NCBI GenBank assembly: GCA_943787205.1
Contig: CALSLN010000010.1
Location: 62,001 to 126,000, forward strand
DNA from: an uncultured Rhodospirillaceae bacterium
GTDB lineage: Bacteria; Pseudomonadota; Alphaproteobacteria; Rhodospirillales; Rhodospirillaceae
Direction: 5' to 3'
DNA: 64,000 bases
Part shown: positions 48,113 to 57,751 of the stretch, in pieces
Layout of the letters: every line of letters starts with the position of its first letter
Position numbering within the stretch: the stretch's first letter is position 1
Translations under genes and position numbers: made by a program
Notes under the pieces: model-generated
Told to the model about the DNA's origin: nothing
Seen by the model: the letters and a program-made list of their open reading frames with translations, nothing else
The model's database searches: none

Positions 48113-50446
48113 ATGACGGCGAAGGGGAGCGGCCCACTATCAGGCTTGCGCGTACTGGATTGTGGGACGGCTATTGTTGGTCCGTGGAGCGCGACCTTGC
48201 TGGCCTTCCTAGGCGCCGATGCGATCAAGGTTGAGCGTCCGTCCGGCGAAATTACGCGTCTTGCGCGGCCCCAGCAAAAGGGCTGGTCGACGGCTTATAC
48301 GATTGCCAATCTCTGTAAGCGGTCTATCGAGCTGGATTTCAAAGATGAAGCCAACAAGCCTGCAATCGAGCGCCTCCTCAGTCAGGCGGATGCTGTCATC
48401 GAAAATTATCGCCCCGGTGTCTCTGATCGAATTGGGATCGGGTATTCCCAGGCCAAAGTTCTAAATCCCAGTATCGTCTATGGCTCTAGTTCCGGCTGGG
48501 GGCATGTTGGCCCGATGCGCGATATGTCCGCAGTTGATTCCCATTTACAGGCGTTCAGTGGGTTTGCATCCCTCAATGGGTCCCCAAACGGCGCGCCAGA
48601 AATGCTGCGGTACACGCACATTGATCCGAGCGGAGGCACATTCCTGGCTGCCGGTGTGTTGCTCGGTCTAATCGGTCGACAACGGTTTGGCGCTGGTGCG
48701 CATATCGTGACCAGTCACCTCGCAATGACTTTAGCAATGCAGGCCAGTCGAGTTGCTGAAGCCCTAGGGACTGGCGAAGCCGTGCCGAGGATGGGGAGTG
48801 CCAGTTCAGCGAGTGCGCCCAATCAGTGTTTCGTCACACAGGATAAATCTTACATTGCGGTGACGGCACAGACGCAATCCCAATGGGTTGCACTATGTGA
48901 TGTGATCGGTGCGTCTGAACTGACCGAGGATTCAAGGTTCGCTACGAATATAGATCGCGTCGAAAACCAAGCTGCTTTGGCTCAGGTGATCGGTGACAAA
49001 ATCAGCACCAAGCCGTCGCGCTGGTGGACAATTCGGTTCGCACAAGCCGGTGTTCCCGCTAGTCCATTGTTCGATGCCAATACGCTGGTCAACAATTCTC
49101 ATGTTCGGGACAATAGTTATCTTGTCGACGTTTCGCCTGACCACACAGGGCCAATGATGACTGGCGGACTACCATGGGCTTTTTCTAAAACGCCAGCTTC
49201 CATGGCGCAGCCGACCCCAGCACCAGGCGCTGATACTGAGGCAGTCTTGCGTGAAGGCTTTGGCGAAGGGGTTGAACGTCATAACTTAGGTGAGGCGTCT
49301 GAAGCCTCTGATCGGCCCTTGTCTGGGCTGCGGGTCGTTGAGTTCTGTTCGGGCTATGCTGGTCCGAATGTCGGACTGCTGTTGGCAGAAGTCGGGGCCT
49401 CTGTGACTAAAGTTGAAACGGCGTCTGGAGATTGGTCCAAAGACCTTGCGCCTTCAAATGCGAGTGGTCGCGGCGAAATCTTTGACGCTCTCAACCGTAA
49501 CAAAAAAATTATCGCGCTTGATCCGTCTAATACAGATGATGCTAAGAAAATTAAGGCGCTTGTAGCCGACGCCGACATTGTGCTGACCGACTGGTCTGCC
49601 AACACCGATGATGCTTTGGCATCACTGGTTAGTGCGAGTGCTCACGAGAAACTGATCACACTTGATCTGTCCTATTATGGTGAAGAAGGGTCCCTGGCCG
49701 GGCAGGCTGGCAGCGAACTCACCATTCAAGCAATGACGGGTTATCTGCGCGCTCTTGGCGCATTGGATGGTGAGCCTGTGCGCGTTGGAGCTGATATCGC
49801 TGAAAGCGCGGCGGCTGGTATGGGATTGCTCGGCGTTCTTGCAGCCTTGTATCACCGCGAGAATGCTGGTGAGGGACAAACTGTGGCTGTCAGCCGCTTG
49901 GGAGCGGTGATGTCACTGCGATCATTGCAGTGGGCAGCCATTTCGAATCCCGATGACTGGTTGGGGCCATCCTACTGTTTGTCTGAAACTGATCCGCCAC
50001 GGCACGGGTACCGCACCAAAGACAACAACATCTTTGTCTCAATGATGAACCTGCGAGACGAAAAGAATTTCACTGCGATGTTGTCCGAGTTGAATATGCT
50101 CGACGACGTCAAGGATGATGAGCGCTTTATCAAAGAGGGACGCACCACGATCGGTATGGGGTTCCTCAGCGGCCAATATCATGGCCTCTGGGAAAAATAC
50201 CTTACGCAAGTCCCATCTCACGACGCTTTAGAGATTTTCAATCGTCTCGGCGGAACAGCCGTCGAGTTTCCAGAGCTAAATCAGCTCATGTGTCACCCAC
50301 AGGTCGAGGCCTTAGGTTTGGTTCAAACTCTGGGAGAGCGACAGTTTTTGCGCGCACCGTGGAGCGGGCCATGGTCGCATCCGGAGCTTGCGGCAGTCGA
50401 TGACAACATGACAGATACTGATGTGCCGCGCGCGGCTGAAGGATAA
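48113..50446 (+). CDS. Tandem two-domain CaiB/BaiF (class III) CoA-transferase
   Basis: 777 residues, double the usual length: two complete class III domains. Domain 1 has GLRVLDCGTAIVGPWSATLL, KVERPSG, and the catalytic-Asp segment AVDSHLQAFSGF; domain 2 (from residue about 400) has GLRVVEFCSGYAGPNVGLLL and, at the same place, GSELTIQAMTGY with Glu in place of Asp. Class III enzymes move CoA between carboxylic acids via an aspartyl-CoA. Fused forms occur, for example among carnitine or bile-acid type transferases. It precedes an acyl-CoA dehydrogenase by four bases, consistent with activation then dehydrogenation of an acid. Confidence 0.9.
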   Translation: MTAKGSGPLSGLRVLDCGTAIVGPWSATLLAFLGADAIKVERPSGEITRLARPQQKGWSTAYTIANLCKRSIELDFKDEANKPAIERLLSQADAVIENYRPGVSDRIGIGYSQAKVLNPSIVYGSSSGWGHVGPMRDMSAVDSHLQAFSGFASLNGSPNGAPEMLRYTHIDPSGGTFLAAGVLLGLIGRQRFGAGAHIVTSHLAMTLAMQASRVAEALGTGEAVPRMGSASSASAPNQCFVTQDKSYIAVTAQTQSQWVALCDVIGASELTEDSRFATNIDRVENQAALAQVIGDKISTKPSRWWTIRFAQAGVPASPLFDANTLVNNSHVRDNSYLVDVSPDHTGPMMTGGLPWAFSKTPASMAQPTPAPGADTEAVLREGFGEGVERHNLGEASEASDRPLSGLRVVEFCSGYAGPNVGLLLAEVGASVTKVETASGDWSKDLAPSNASGRGEIFDALNRNKKIIALDPSNTDDAKKIKALVADADIVLTDWSANTDDALASLVSASAHEKLITLDLSYYGEEGSLAGQAGSELTIQAMTGYLRALGALDGEPVRVGADIAESAAAGMGLLGVLAALYHRENAGEGQTVAVSRLGAVMSLRSLQWAAISNPDDWLGPSYCLSETDPPRHGYRTKDNNIFVSMMNLRDEKNFTAMLSELNMLDDVKDDERFIKEGRTTIGMGFLSGQYHGLWEKYLTQVPSHDALEIFNRLGGTAVEFPELNQLMCHPQVEALGLVQTLGERQFLRAPWSGPWSHPELAAVDDNMTDTDVPRAAEG

Positions 50447-50450
50447 GACT

Positions 50451-51608
50451 ATGGATTTCGATCTTCCAGAAGAAACACGAATGTTGAAAGACACCATTCG
50501 CCGTTTCGTCGATGCAGAGCTCATTCCACTAGAGACATCATTACCGGATAGACCCAACTCATACGAGCTTCCTCAGGATGTGTCGGAGCCGCTGGAAAAG
50601 AAAATTCGGGACCTTGGGCTTTGGGCTATGGATGCCCCAGAAGAGGTCGGTGGGGCTGGTCTCGGCTTGCTTGATCATTGCGTTGTCATGGAAGAAGCCT
50701 TTCGGTGCACAGCAGGCCGTAGCCTGTGGTCATCGCTCTTTTTTCCGGTGCTATACAATCTTGGTTCAGATGCACAGAAGGAAAAATATCTCATTCCGTC
50801 CGTGCGTGGAGACTTCCACGGCGCAGCCGCATTCAGCGAACCTAATGCAGCGGGTGATCTTGCAGGCATTCAAACCTCGGCTGAAAAGGTTGATGGCGGC
50901 TGGAAACTCAACGGCTCTAAGTGTTGGATCAGTCACGCAAAAACGGCGCGCTACGTTCTCGTTCTAACGCGCCTCAAGGGCACCTCCCGCCACGACGGGA
51001 TAACCTGGTTTATCGTTGATGCTGATACGGAGGGATTCTCCGTCGGGCGCGAGCAAAAAATGATTCACGGCCAATCAACCTACGAGTTGTTCTTCAACGA
51101 CTGCGTTGTTCCCGATGGCCAATTGCTCGGAGAGCCGGGGCAGGGGTGGAGCGCCAGTGAGACGGCGTTGTATCGAGGCCGGGTCATGATTTCGGCGCGG
51201 GCGATCGGTATCGCCCAACGGTGTTATGAAATGATGATCGACTATGCGCATCAACGCCAGACGTTTGGTAAGCCTTTGTCGTCACGGCAAGCCATTCAAT
51301 GGATGATTGCTGATTCTGCGACGGATCTCCATGCTTCACGCCTGATGGTCTATGACGCGGCGTGGCGTGCCCAGAACGGCGAACAGGTCCGTACCCAAAT
51401 GGCGATGATTAAAGCCTTTACCTCTGAAATGGCGGGGCGCGTGGTCGACCGCGCTGTCCAAGTCCACGGTGCATCGGGTTTGTCCGACGAGACGATCTTG
51501 GAGCGGTGCTATCGCGACGTGCGGCCTATGCGGACGTATGAAGGCTCATCCGAAGCTATGCGCGGCGTCATTGCGAAGAACATTCTTCAAGAGGGACGCA
51601 ATCGTTAG
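50451..51608 (+). CDS. Acyl-CoA dehydrogenase
   Basis: 385 residues from ATG 50451, preceded by AAGGATAAG. Family landmarks: EEVGGAGLGLLDHCVVMEE, AFSEPNAAGDLAGIQT, GSKCWISHAK, and the C-terminal RTYEGSSEAMRGVIAKNIL, where Glu is the likely catalytic base. It would introduce a double bond into the acyl-CoA made by the preceding CoA-transferase. Its stop overlaps tail-to-tail with the solute-binding gene on the opposite strand. Confidence 0.93.
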   Translation: MDFDLPEETRMLKDTIRRFVDAELIPLETSLPDRPNSYELPQDVSEPLEKKIRDLGLWAMDAPEEVGGAGLGLLDHCVVMEEAFRCTAGRSLWSSLFFPVLYNLGSDAQKEKYLIPSVRGDFHGAAAFSEPNAAGDLAGIQTSAEKVDGGWKLNGSKCWISHAKTARYVLVLTRLKGTSRHDGITWFIVDADTEGFSVGREQKMIHGQSTYELFFNDCVVPDGQLLGEPGQGWSASETALYRGRVMISARAIGIAQRCYEMMIDYAHQRQTFGKPLSSRQAIQWMIADSATDLHASRLMVYDAAWRAQNGEQVRTQMAMIKAFTSEMAGRVVDRAVQVHGASGLSDETILERCYRDVRPMRTYEGSSEAMRGVIAKNILQEGRNR

Positions 51609-53131
51609 TCGGTGAGGCGGATGCCTTCGTAGGCTATGCCGACCGGACGAATTTGCACGTTTTCAATACGCTTCGCATAACCGAGTACGCTGCCGTATTC
51701 GATCAGGTTGATCGTTGGCGCTAAGGTCTGCATGTCCGCCATGATTCCGCGCAGGATGCTAGCTCTTTTCTCCGGATCCATTTCCTGATTGCTTGCGATG
51801 ATTTGTTCAGAGACCGCATCATCGCAGAAGAACGGGTTGGCCTTCAGGCACGAGAAATCCTTTAGCGCGCGGCCCGTATCGTTGTAGGGCGCGTTATTCC
51901 ATAGGATGGAGAACCCGTCGACATCTCCCCAGTCGCCACTGAAGTATTTTCGCGTTCGTTCCGGATAGGTTGTCGTTCTCAGGTCGACGGCAATGCCGAC
52001 ATGGGACAAATCTTGAGCGACTTGTTGGTAAATCAGAGAGTCCGACGGCCCCATGCCGACCAAGACTTCGATAACGAGCTCGAAGCCATCAGCGTAACCA
52101 GCCTCGCTCAGCAGAGCTTTTGCGCGTTCGATGTCATAGGCATAGGGCGTAATGTCTGGGTTGTGGCCCACGTTTGCTGGTGTCGCCCCTTGGGTGGCGA
52201 GGGGGAACATGCCGCCAAGAATGTAATCAACAATGGCCGTTCGATTGACCGCATAGTTGATCGCTTGTCTCACCCGCTGATCATTCAACGGAGACTCGTC
52301 CTTCAGCGCATTGGGAAGGCCGAGTGCCATGACTTGATTGCCATAGTGAATCTTAACCCCCATGCCTTGGCTTTCTATAAGTGGTGCATCTTCTGGCGTG
52401 AGGCCGAGGGCGAGATCAATCTGGCCGGCGATGAGCGATTGCGTCCGCGCGATCGAGTCTTTCAGCGTGAAAATGCGGAGCTTTGAAAAATCGCCGGGAT
52501 CACGCCATGACGCGGCAAATGCCGTAAAGGCGATAGCGCCGCCTTGGTTCCAAGAGTCTAAGGCGAAAGGTCCAGTTCCAATAGGCGCGCGAGCGTAGGC
52601 ATCGGGTCCAATGTCTGACCATAGGTCAAAATCCACAATGCGCAGGAGGCTGAACCGTTTTGCCAGCATCGGATCGGGAAACTTCGTGATGACCTCAACG
52701 GTCTGCTCGTCGATAGCCCGCGCCGATTCAATAGCGGACATTTCTGTCGCGATTGGATAGCCCGCGTTTTCTGCGAGAATAATCATGTTGATGTTCGCGG
52801 CGACGTTTTCTGATGTTAATGCGGCGCCGTTTTGAAATTGCACACCTGAGCGCAGTTTAAATTCCCACCGCCGATCGCCATCGTTTTCCCAAGACACTGA
52901 GAGGGCTGGTTTTAAGCTGCCGTCAGAATCGATTTGGGTCAGTCCATCGTAAATTGATCCAAGAATGGAACCAGGCGTGACGCCGATTGCGGCATAAGGA
53001 TTGCCGAGGCTCGCCGGAAGTTCCGTGCCCCCAATGTTTAGCGTCTCAGCAGAAGCGGGGCCGGTGTACAGAAGAAGCATACTCAGCGCAAAGCCGCGCG
53101 CCGCTGCCGGCAGTGTCTTGGGAATGATCAA
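51605..53131 (-). CDS. Periplasmic solute-binding protein, family 5 (peptide/opine type)
   Basis: 508 residues with a Sec signal (GFALSMLLLYTGPASAE). Motifs of SBP_bac_5: YDGLTQIDSDGSLKPALSVSW, FKLRSGVQFQNGAALT, GTGPFALDSW, and RQAINYAVNRTAIVDYILGG (read in parts). It binds peptides or other small solutes for an ABC transporter. No permease or ATPase gene is nearby, so it is an orphan. Related to the product of 55176-56720. Confidence 0.9.
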   Translation of the reverse strand: MIIPKTLPAAARGFALSMLLLYTGPASAETLNIGGTELPASLGNPYAAIGVTPGSILGSIYDGLTQIDSDGSLKPALSVSWENDGDRRWEFKLRSGVQFQNGAALTSENVAANINMIILAENAGYPIATEMSAIESARAIDEQTVEVITKFPDPMLAKRFSLLRIVDFDLWSDIGPDAYARAPIGTGPFALDSWNQGGAIAFTAFAASWRDPGDFSKLRIFTLKDSIARTQSLIAGQIDLALGLTPEDAPLIESQGMGVKIHYGNQVMALGLPNALKDESPLNDQRVRQAINYAVNRTAIVDYILGGMFPLATQGATPANVGHNPDITPYAYDIERAKALLSEAGYADGFELVIEVLVGMGPSDSLIYQQVAQDLSHVGIAVDLRTTTYPERTRKYFSGDWGDVDGFSILWNNAPYNDTGRALKDFSCLKANPFFCDDAVSEQIIASNQEMDPEKRASILRGIMADMQTLAPTINLIEYGSVLGYAKRIENVQIRPVGIAYEGIRLTD

Positions 53132-53142
53132 AGGTGCTGCCC

Positions 53143-54084
53143 TTACTGCGCTAGGTCTCGTGCCACACGAAATCCGAAAATATGAGACGCTAAGTTTTCC
53201 GGGTCTCGACCACGAAAAGCCGGACGGTGACGGGAAATCATGGAAAACCAGCTTCCGCCTTTAACGCTGCGGCGATCACAATGCCCCGATACTTGGTTGG
53301 GCTCCTCGTTGATGTCTTCATCGTCGTAAAGCCACAGGGAGCAATCTTCATTCCACTCCCAAACATTACCGCCAAGGTCGTGAAGGCCAAAACCGTTGGC
53401 TGGAAAAGACCCGACGGGGGCAACGCGGCCAAAGCCATCGTCACACTTAACAGGCTCCCAAGATGAATGCTCTTTGGCGTAGCTGGTCTGCGCTCCGCTT
53501 TCGTCAAAAACGTTACCGGTCTTGCAGGCGAGACCGGAGTCTTCACCCCAAGCCCAAGTCGACTGCGTGCCATCGCGCGCCACGTATTCCCATTCGGCTT
53601 CCGAAAGGAGGCGATATCGCTCACTGGTTTTACCACTGAGCCACGTCGTGAAGGCCTTGGCGTCATGCCAAGACACACAGACGACGGGCTCGTTCTCTGT
53701 CGGCGGTCGGCCGTAGTCGGGATCCGTCCAATCTCCGCCAAAGAAATCGACTTGGCCGAGCCATTTTGAACAGGCTGCTGATGGGCGGTATCCGGTCGCG
53801 TCGATGAATTCCCCGAACTGGGCGTTGGTGACTTCTGTTTTTCCTGCCGCGAAGGAATAGCGAATGGTGCGTTGGTGAACGGGTGTCTCCGGCCGTGTTT
53901 CGTTGAGCACAAACTCACCGCGCTCTGATCCCATGCTAAATTCACCGGGTGGAATAACCACCATCTCAGGGCAGGTTTCGCAATCTGTAAAGGTTTCACC
54001 GGGCTTCATGTCAGCAGCGCTGGCAGATTGGGCCAGATATAGTCCTGAAAGGAGAGTTAGCGTTGGAATAAGGCGATTCAGCAT
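53143..54084 (-). CDS. Exported formylglycine-generating enzyme-like domain protein
   Basis: I use ATG 54084 (MLNRLIP), placed after GGAGC; an upstream ATG gives six more residues. A signal (LIPTLTLLSGLYLAQSASA) precedes an FGE-sulfatase domain: EMVVIPPGEFSMGSERGEF, GKTEVTNAQFGEFIDATGYR, VCVSWHDAKAFTTWLS, LLSEAEWEYVARDG, LGGNVWEWNEDC, and VKGGSWFSMISRHRP. The two catalytic Cys of true FGE are replaced in this last segment, so oxidase activity is unlikely. Eleven bases separate it from the solute-binding gene downstream. Confidence 0.88.
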   Translation of the reverse strand: MLNRLIPTLTLLSGLYLAQSASAADMKPGETFTDCETCPEMVVIPPGEFSMGSERGEFVLNETRPETPVHQRTIRYSFAAGKTEVTNAQFGEFIDATGYRPSAACSKWLGQVDFFGGDWTDPDYGRPPTENEPVVCVSWHDAKAFTTWLSGKTSERYRLLSEAEWEYVARDGTQSTWAWGEDSGLACKTGNVFDESGAQTSYAKEHSSWEPVKCDDGFGRVAPVGSFPANGFGLHDLGGNVWEWNEDCSLWLYDDEDINEEPNQVSGHCDRRSVKGGSWFSMISRHRPAFRGRDPENLASHIFGFRVARDLAQ

Positions 54085-54255
54085 ATTGGGCTCCAAAATC
54101 AAACAAGCTCTGAGCTTACTGGTACGTGTCCCACCGGTCTAACGGCCAATCCAGAAAGATGGTAGCTCTAATCGTGAGCTTGTCCGATCTGCGATGTAGG
54201 CCGGTGCATCAAGCCTGACTATGAGTGATGTTCGTGTCCATTTTAGGAAAACGCC

Positions 54256-54978
54256 ATGAAAAGAATCTTTGGAATAATCGTGTTGCTTGCCAGCGGAATA
54301 AGCGCGTTACCGGCTGTCGCGGCTGAAGGTGTTCTCATATTCGGCGCCACGCGGAACACTGGTCTCGAGATCGCGAAGATTCTCGTTGCTCGAGGTGAGC
54401 CAGTGACTGCTTTTGTTCGGCCCACTTCGAACCTGGAAAACCTTGAGCCATTGGACGTGACCTATTTCAAAGGCGACGCCATGAACGCGGAAGACGTTGC
54501 GCGGGCAATTGCATCGAAGGACTTCAAAGCCGTTATTTCAACGTTAGGCGGTGGGCGTGGAGAGAAATCCCCCGATGTGGTCGGTACAATCAACATGGTT
54601 GATGCAATGGCCATAACCGGCCCAAAGCGTTTCCTTGTGGTGACAATCATTGGTCCAGGAAAAAGTATCAGTATGGTGCCAAGGCAACAGGTCGTTCAGC
54701 TCGGTCCGATTATTAAGCTCAAAGAAGAAGCCGAGAACTACATCATGGCCAGCGATTTGGATTACACCATCATTCGTCCGGGCCAACTCACGTCTAACCC
54801 GAGGACTGGGATTATCCGCATGGATTTGGAACCAGCGCCAACGGGGCCAATCACACGGGCTGACCTCGCAGATATGGTAGTCAGCGCCTACGATGATGAC
54901 TCAACAATTCGTAAGGTCTACCAGACCATTGGCGATGACCCGCTCGCGACGAATCGCATGGATGAGCAGCCAAAATAA
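54256..54978 (+). CDS. NAD(P)-binding (NmrA/SDR atypical) protein with Sec signal
   Basis: 240 residues. The signal MKRIFGIIVLLASGISALPAVAA precedes a Rossmann start VLIFGATRNTGLEIAKILVARG (GATxxxG), then GPKRFLVVTIIG, DLDYTIIRPGQLT and PITRADLADMVV, typical of the NAD(P)H-binding SDR5-like family. The signal has no twin-Arg, so export would be unfolded; a periplasmic cofactor-dependent role is odd. An intrinsic terminator follows the gene. Confidence 0.85.
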   Translation: MKRIFGIIVLLASGISALPAVAAEGVLIFGATRNTGLEIAKILVARGEPVTAFVRPTSNLENLEPLDVTYFKGDAMNAEDVARAIASKDFKAVISTLGGGRGEKSPDVVGTINMVDAMAITGPKRFLVVTIIGPGKSISMVPRQQVVQLGPIIKLKEEAENYIMASDLDYTIIRPGQLTSNPRTGIIRMDLEPAPTGPITRADLADMVVSAYDDDSTIRKVYQTIGDDPLATNRMDEQPK

Positions 54979-55007
54979 GGCCTCTATGCTATCGTTCAGC
55001 AGAAAAG

Positions 55008-55041
55008 CGCCGCTTCTCTAGATCAGAGGGGCGGCGTTTTT
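55008..55041 (+). terminator. Intrinsic terminator after the NAD(P)-binding gene
   Basis: Twelve-base-pair stem (CGCCGCTTCTCT with AGAGGGGCGGCG, two G-U pairs), five-base loop AGATC, and a run of five T. It begins 30 bases after the stop at 54978. The remaining 55042-55175 holds no clear gene. Confidence 0.88.
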
Positions 55042-55175
55042 CTTGAGCCAACTCGCTTTGGGATCAAAGCTATGCATACAGCTTGTATCTTGATGCCTAA
55101 AAGGCATTTGGTGGCGTGCCGGCTATAGACCATATAGGCTTCCACAAAGCGTATTGGTTGAGGGTAATGCTCCGT

Positions 55176-56720
55176 ATGTCAGAGAAAATCGGTTTACGTC
55201 GGATTGTTTTGGGTGGGTTGATCGCAGCGTTGGCGTCGACGCAAATTTTCTTCTCCAGCGGCTCAGTCCTTGCAGATAGCACGACCCTTCGCGTCGGTTT
55301 TCCAGTCGCAGCGGCAACAGGCGGTTATCCCTTTGGGCGCGACGATGGTGGCGGCCTCCGGTTTGCATTCTACGATGGGCTAACCCAATTTACGCCAACC
55401 GGTGAGTTGCTACCGGCACTGGCCGCGTCTTGGCAAAACGAGACGCCAACGACGTGGGTTTTCAAACTCAAAGAAGGAGTCGTATTTAGTAACGGCGAAC
55501 CGTTCAATGCGGACATCGTCGTTGCGACATTGGCCGAGCTCTACAACCCGGACGTCCTACATCCCAAAAAATCCGATATGGGGCCGATTTCTGAGTACCG
55601 TGCCCGCGACCCGTACACGGTTGAGATCACGACGTCTGAGCCTGATCCCTTAATTCCAAAGCGGATGGCCCAGCTTCCCATGATCGAACCCAAGGCCTGG
55701 GCGGCCCTGGGCAAAGACGGGTATGCCAGAACGCCTGTTGGGACGGGGCCCTATACGATTGAATCTTGGGGCGCGAATAACACAAAGCCTGTTTTGGTCG
55801 TAGCCGAAACGTCTTGGCGCAAAGTGAAGCACATCAAGCGGGTGGAAATGACCATCATTCCTGATCCAGGAACCCGTGTCGGCGGTCTTCTGTCTGAAGA
55901 ACTAGACATGGCGATTAGCATAGCCAGCGACGATATCGCGATGCTGGAAGCCAACGATGTAACCATCCGGATGACAACCAATCCAAGCATACTTTCCATT
56001 GCGCTCAGAACAGTGCGTCCTGATGACTCGCCGATTAAAGATGCGCGTGTCCGGCAGGCGCTAAACTACGCCGTCGATAAACAATCGATTGCAGACTTTA
56101 TCCTGGGCGGAACAGTTCGTGTCGCGCACCAGCCATCGGCACCTGAACTTATTGGGTACAATCCGGACGCTGAGCCTTTTGATTATAATCCTGAGAAAGC
56201 AAAGCAGTTGCTCGCAGAGGCAGGGTACCCCGACGGGTTTTCCCTCAAGTTCGCCGTCTACGGTGGCGTCCTGCCAGGCGACACGCTTATCTTTCAGAAG
56301 ATCGCACAAGACTTGGCAGCCATCGGCATACAAGTCGAACTGCGGCAGATATCATTTCCCGATTATGTCCGGCGCTTATTTAATGCCGCTTGGGACGACA
56401 TTGATGGGTTCTCCATTGGGTGGTTGAACATGCAACTTTGGGATCCGCAAAAATCTTTTGAGCAGTTCTCTTGCATGTACACGGCACCCTTCTATTGCGA
56501 TGAAGGGATGATGCCTCTCCTAGAAAGTGCCCGTACAGAAATGGACCCAGGTAAACGAGAGGCTATGCTCAAGGATATCGTCTTGCGCTTTAGGGATGAA
56601 GCAGCCGCTTTATGGCTGGTCGACTTTGCTGGCGCGAACGGGCTGCAACCTAGTTACGAGGTCGGTCAGTTCCGCCTGGATGGCAGTGTGTTCGAGCAGA
56701 TCGGCTATGTCGGCGACTAG
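55176..56720 (+). CDS. Periplasmic solute-binding protein, family 5 (second copy)
   Basis: I start at ATG 55176, after GAGGG; ATG 55167 or GTG 55116 are possible. The signal is VLGGLIAALASTQIFFSSGSVLA. Motifs FYDGLTQFTPTGELLPALAAS, FKLKEGVVFSNGEPF, GTGPYTIESWG and RQALNYAVDKQSIADFILGG place it in SBP_bac_5. It shares layout and many residues with the protein of 51605-53131. Again no permease or ATPase is in the window. Its stop overlaps the PhyH gene tail-to-tail. Confidence 0.9.
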   Translation: MSEKIGLRRIVLGGLIAALASTQIFFSSGSVLADSTTLRVGFPVAAATGGYPFGRDDGGGLRFAFYDGLTQFTPTGELLPALAASWQNETPTTWVFKLKEGVVFSNGEPFNADIVVATLAELYNPDVLHPKKSDMGPISEYRARDPYTVEITTSEPDPLIPKRMAQLPMIEPKAWAALGKDGYARTPVGTGPYTIESWGANNTKPVLVVAETSWRKVKHIKRVEMTIIPDPGTRVGGLLSEELDMAISIASDDIAMLEANDVTIRMTTNPSILSIALRTVRPDDSPIKDARVRQALNYAVDKQSIADFILGGTVRVAHQPSAPELIGYNPDAEPFDYNPEKAKQLLAEAGYPDGFSLKFAVYGGVLPGDTLIFQKIAQDLAAIGIQVELRQISFPDYVRRLFNAAWDDIDGFSIGWLNMQLWDPQKSFEQFSCMYTAPFYCDEGMMPLLESARTEMDPGKREAMLKDIVLRFRDEAAALWLVDFAGANGLQPSYEVGQFRLDGSVFEQIGYVGD

Positions 56721-57640
56721 CTTGCTTTCTTTGCCATTTCACTGAACAGGGCATCTTCATTCACCGTGTCCCGGCGTTGGGCCTGCCACGTCGTCGCAAA
56801 TCCGGTTGGGTAGTTTTCGTCATTCTCTCGCGTTCCGTCTTCGGACCACAGCACCGGGAACAATGGCCCTGCGGGTGGGCTGCCCTCAACCATTTCATCA
56901 AAGCACACGCCAGCGATATTGAGACAGTCTGGTCTTGGTTTCCAGCGAATGTCATCGCCGAAGATCCGTGCGGAGATAGCAATGCGCCAATCGTCGCTGG
57001 TATTGCCCGATGAGTAATGGAGGACCCACGGGTGAACCACCAACATGTCGCCCGGCTCCATTTCCCAGTTTAGAAAACGCGCATTTGGATCGGCACGCAG
57101 CTTCGCTTCGTCTGGATGTTTTGCTCTGTCATCCGGCTTAATCATCTTCCGGGCATTAGGTGAGAACAACCAATACGGCACGTCTTGGGTCTGAGACCCT
57201 GCGAGAACTTCCAAAGAATTTTCCGGCGCGACTGGGTTCAACGGAATCCACAGCGATGGAACCATTTGGCCAGAAACGGGCCAGCCCATGCGGTCGCAAT
57301 GCCACAAGGTTTTTGAATCTGATTGTGGCGGCTTGGCAAAAATCTCTTCAAAGAAAAAACGGGCCGTTTTAGAGCCAATCGTCTGCGCCGCAGCTTGGCC
57401 CATTGGCGAATTAAACATGAAATTGCGAAACTCAGGAAAGATACGTGACATGTACCGCCCGGGTGCAGAGGGTAAGAGGCCGACATCTTCTTCATCTACA
57501 GAAATACGCCGTGCCGTTGACTGCAAGCTTTCGATCCACTCAGGGTCGAAAACCTTGCGCAAACATACAGCCCCGTCACGGGCGTATGTCTCGCGGTCTT
57601 CATCTGTGATGGCTCTTATGGGGGCAGTGTTTAGAGACAT
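56717..57640 (-). CDS. Phytanoyl-CoA dioxygenase (PhyH) family protein
   Basis: 307 residues. Non-haem iron(II)/2-oxoglutarate oxygenase of the PhyH family: iron-binding HxD in WHCDRMGWP (residue about 130), and a later VVHPWVLHYSSGN segment with the distal His; Arg for 2-oxoglutarate in DDWRIAISAR. Such enzymes hydroxylate a range of acids and secondary metabolites. Neighbours (oxidase, methyltransferase, MFS) suggest catabolic or modifying work; substrate unknown. Confidence 0.88.
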   Translation of the reverse strand: MSLNTAPIRAITDEDRETYARDGAVCLRKVFDPEWIESLQSTARRISVDEEDVGLLPSAPGRYMSRIFPEFRNFMFNSPMGQAAAQTIGSKTARFFFEEIFAKPPQSDSKTLWHCDRMGWPVSGQMVPSLWIPLNPVAPENSLEVLAGSQTQDVPYWLFSPNARKMIKPDDRAKHPDEAKLRADPNARFLNWEMEPGDMLVVHPWVLHYSSGNTSDDWRIAISARIFGDDIRWKPRPDCLNIAGVCFDEMVEGSPPAGPLFPVLWSEDGTRENDENYPTGFATTWQAQRRDTVNEDALFSEMAKKAS

Positions 57641-57751
57641 GATCGAATCTTTCGTTTGTTCTAAGCCTAGTTTCGAACGTGCCGTCTTGTCTTACAAATA
57701 GAAAGTTGGCTTAGCGGTATGCGTCCTCTGCATGATGGTCATCCAGTGATC

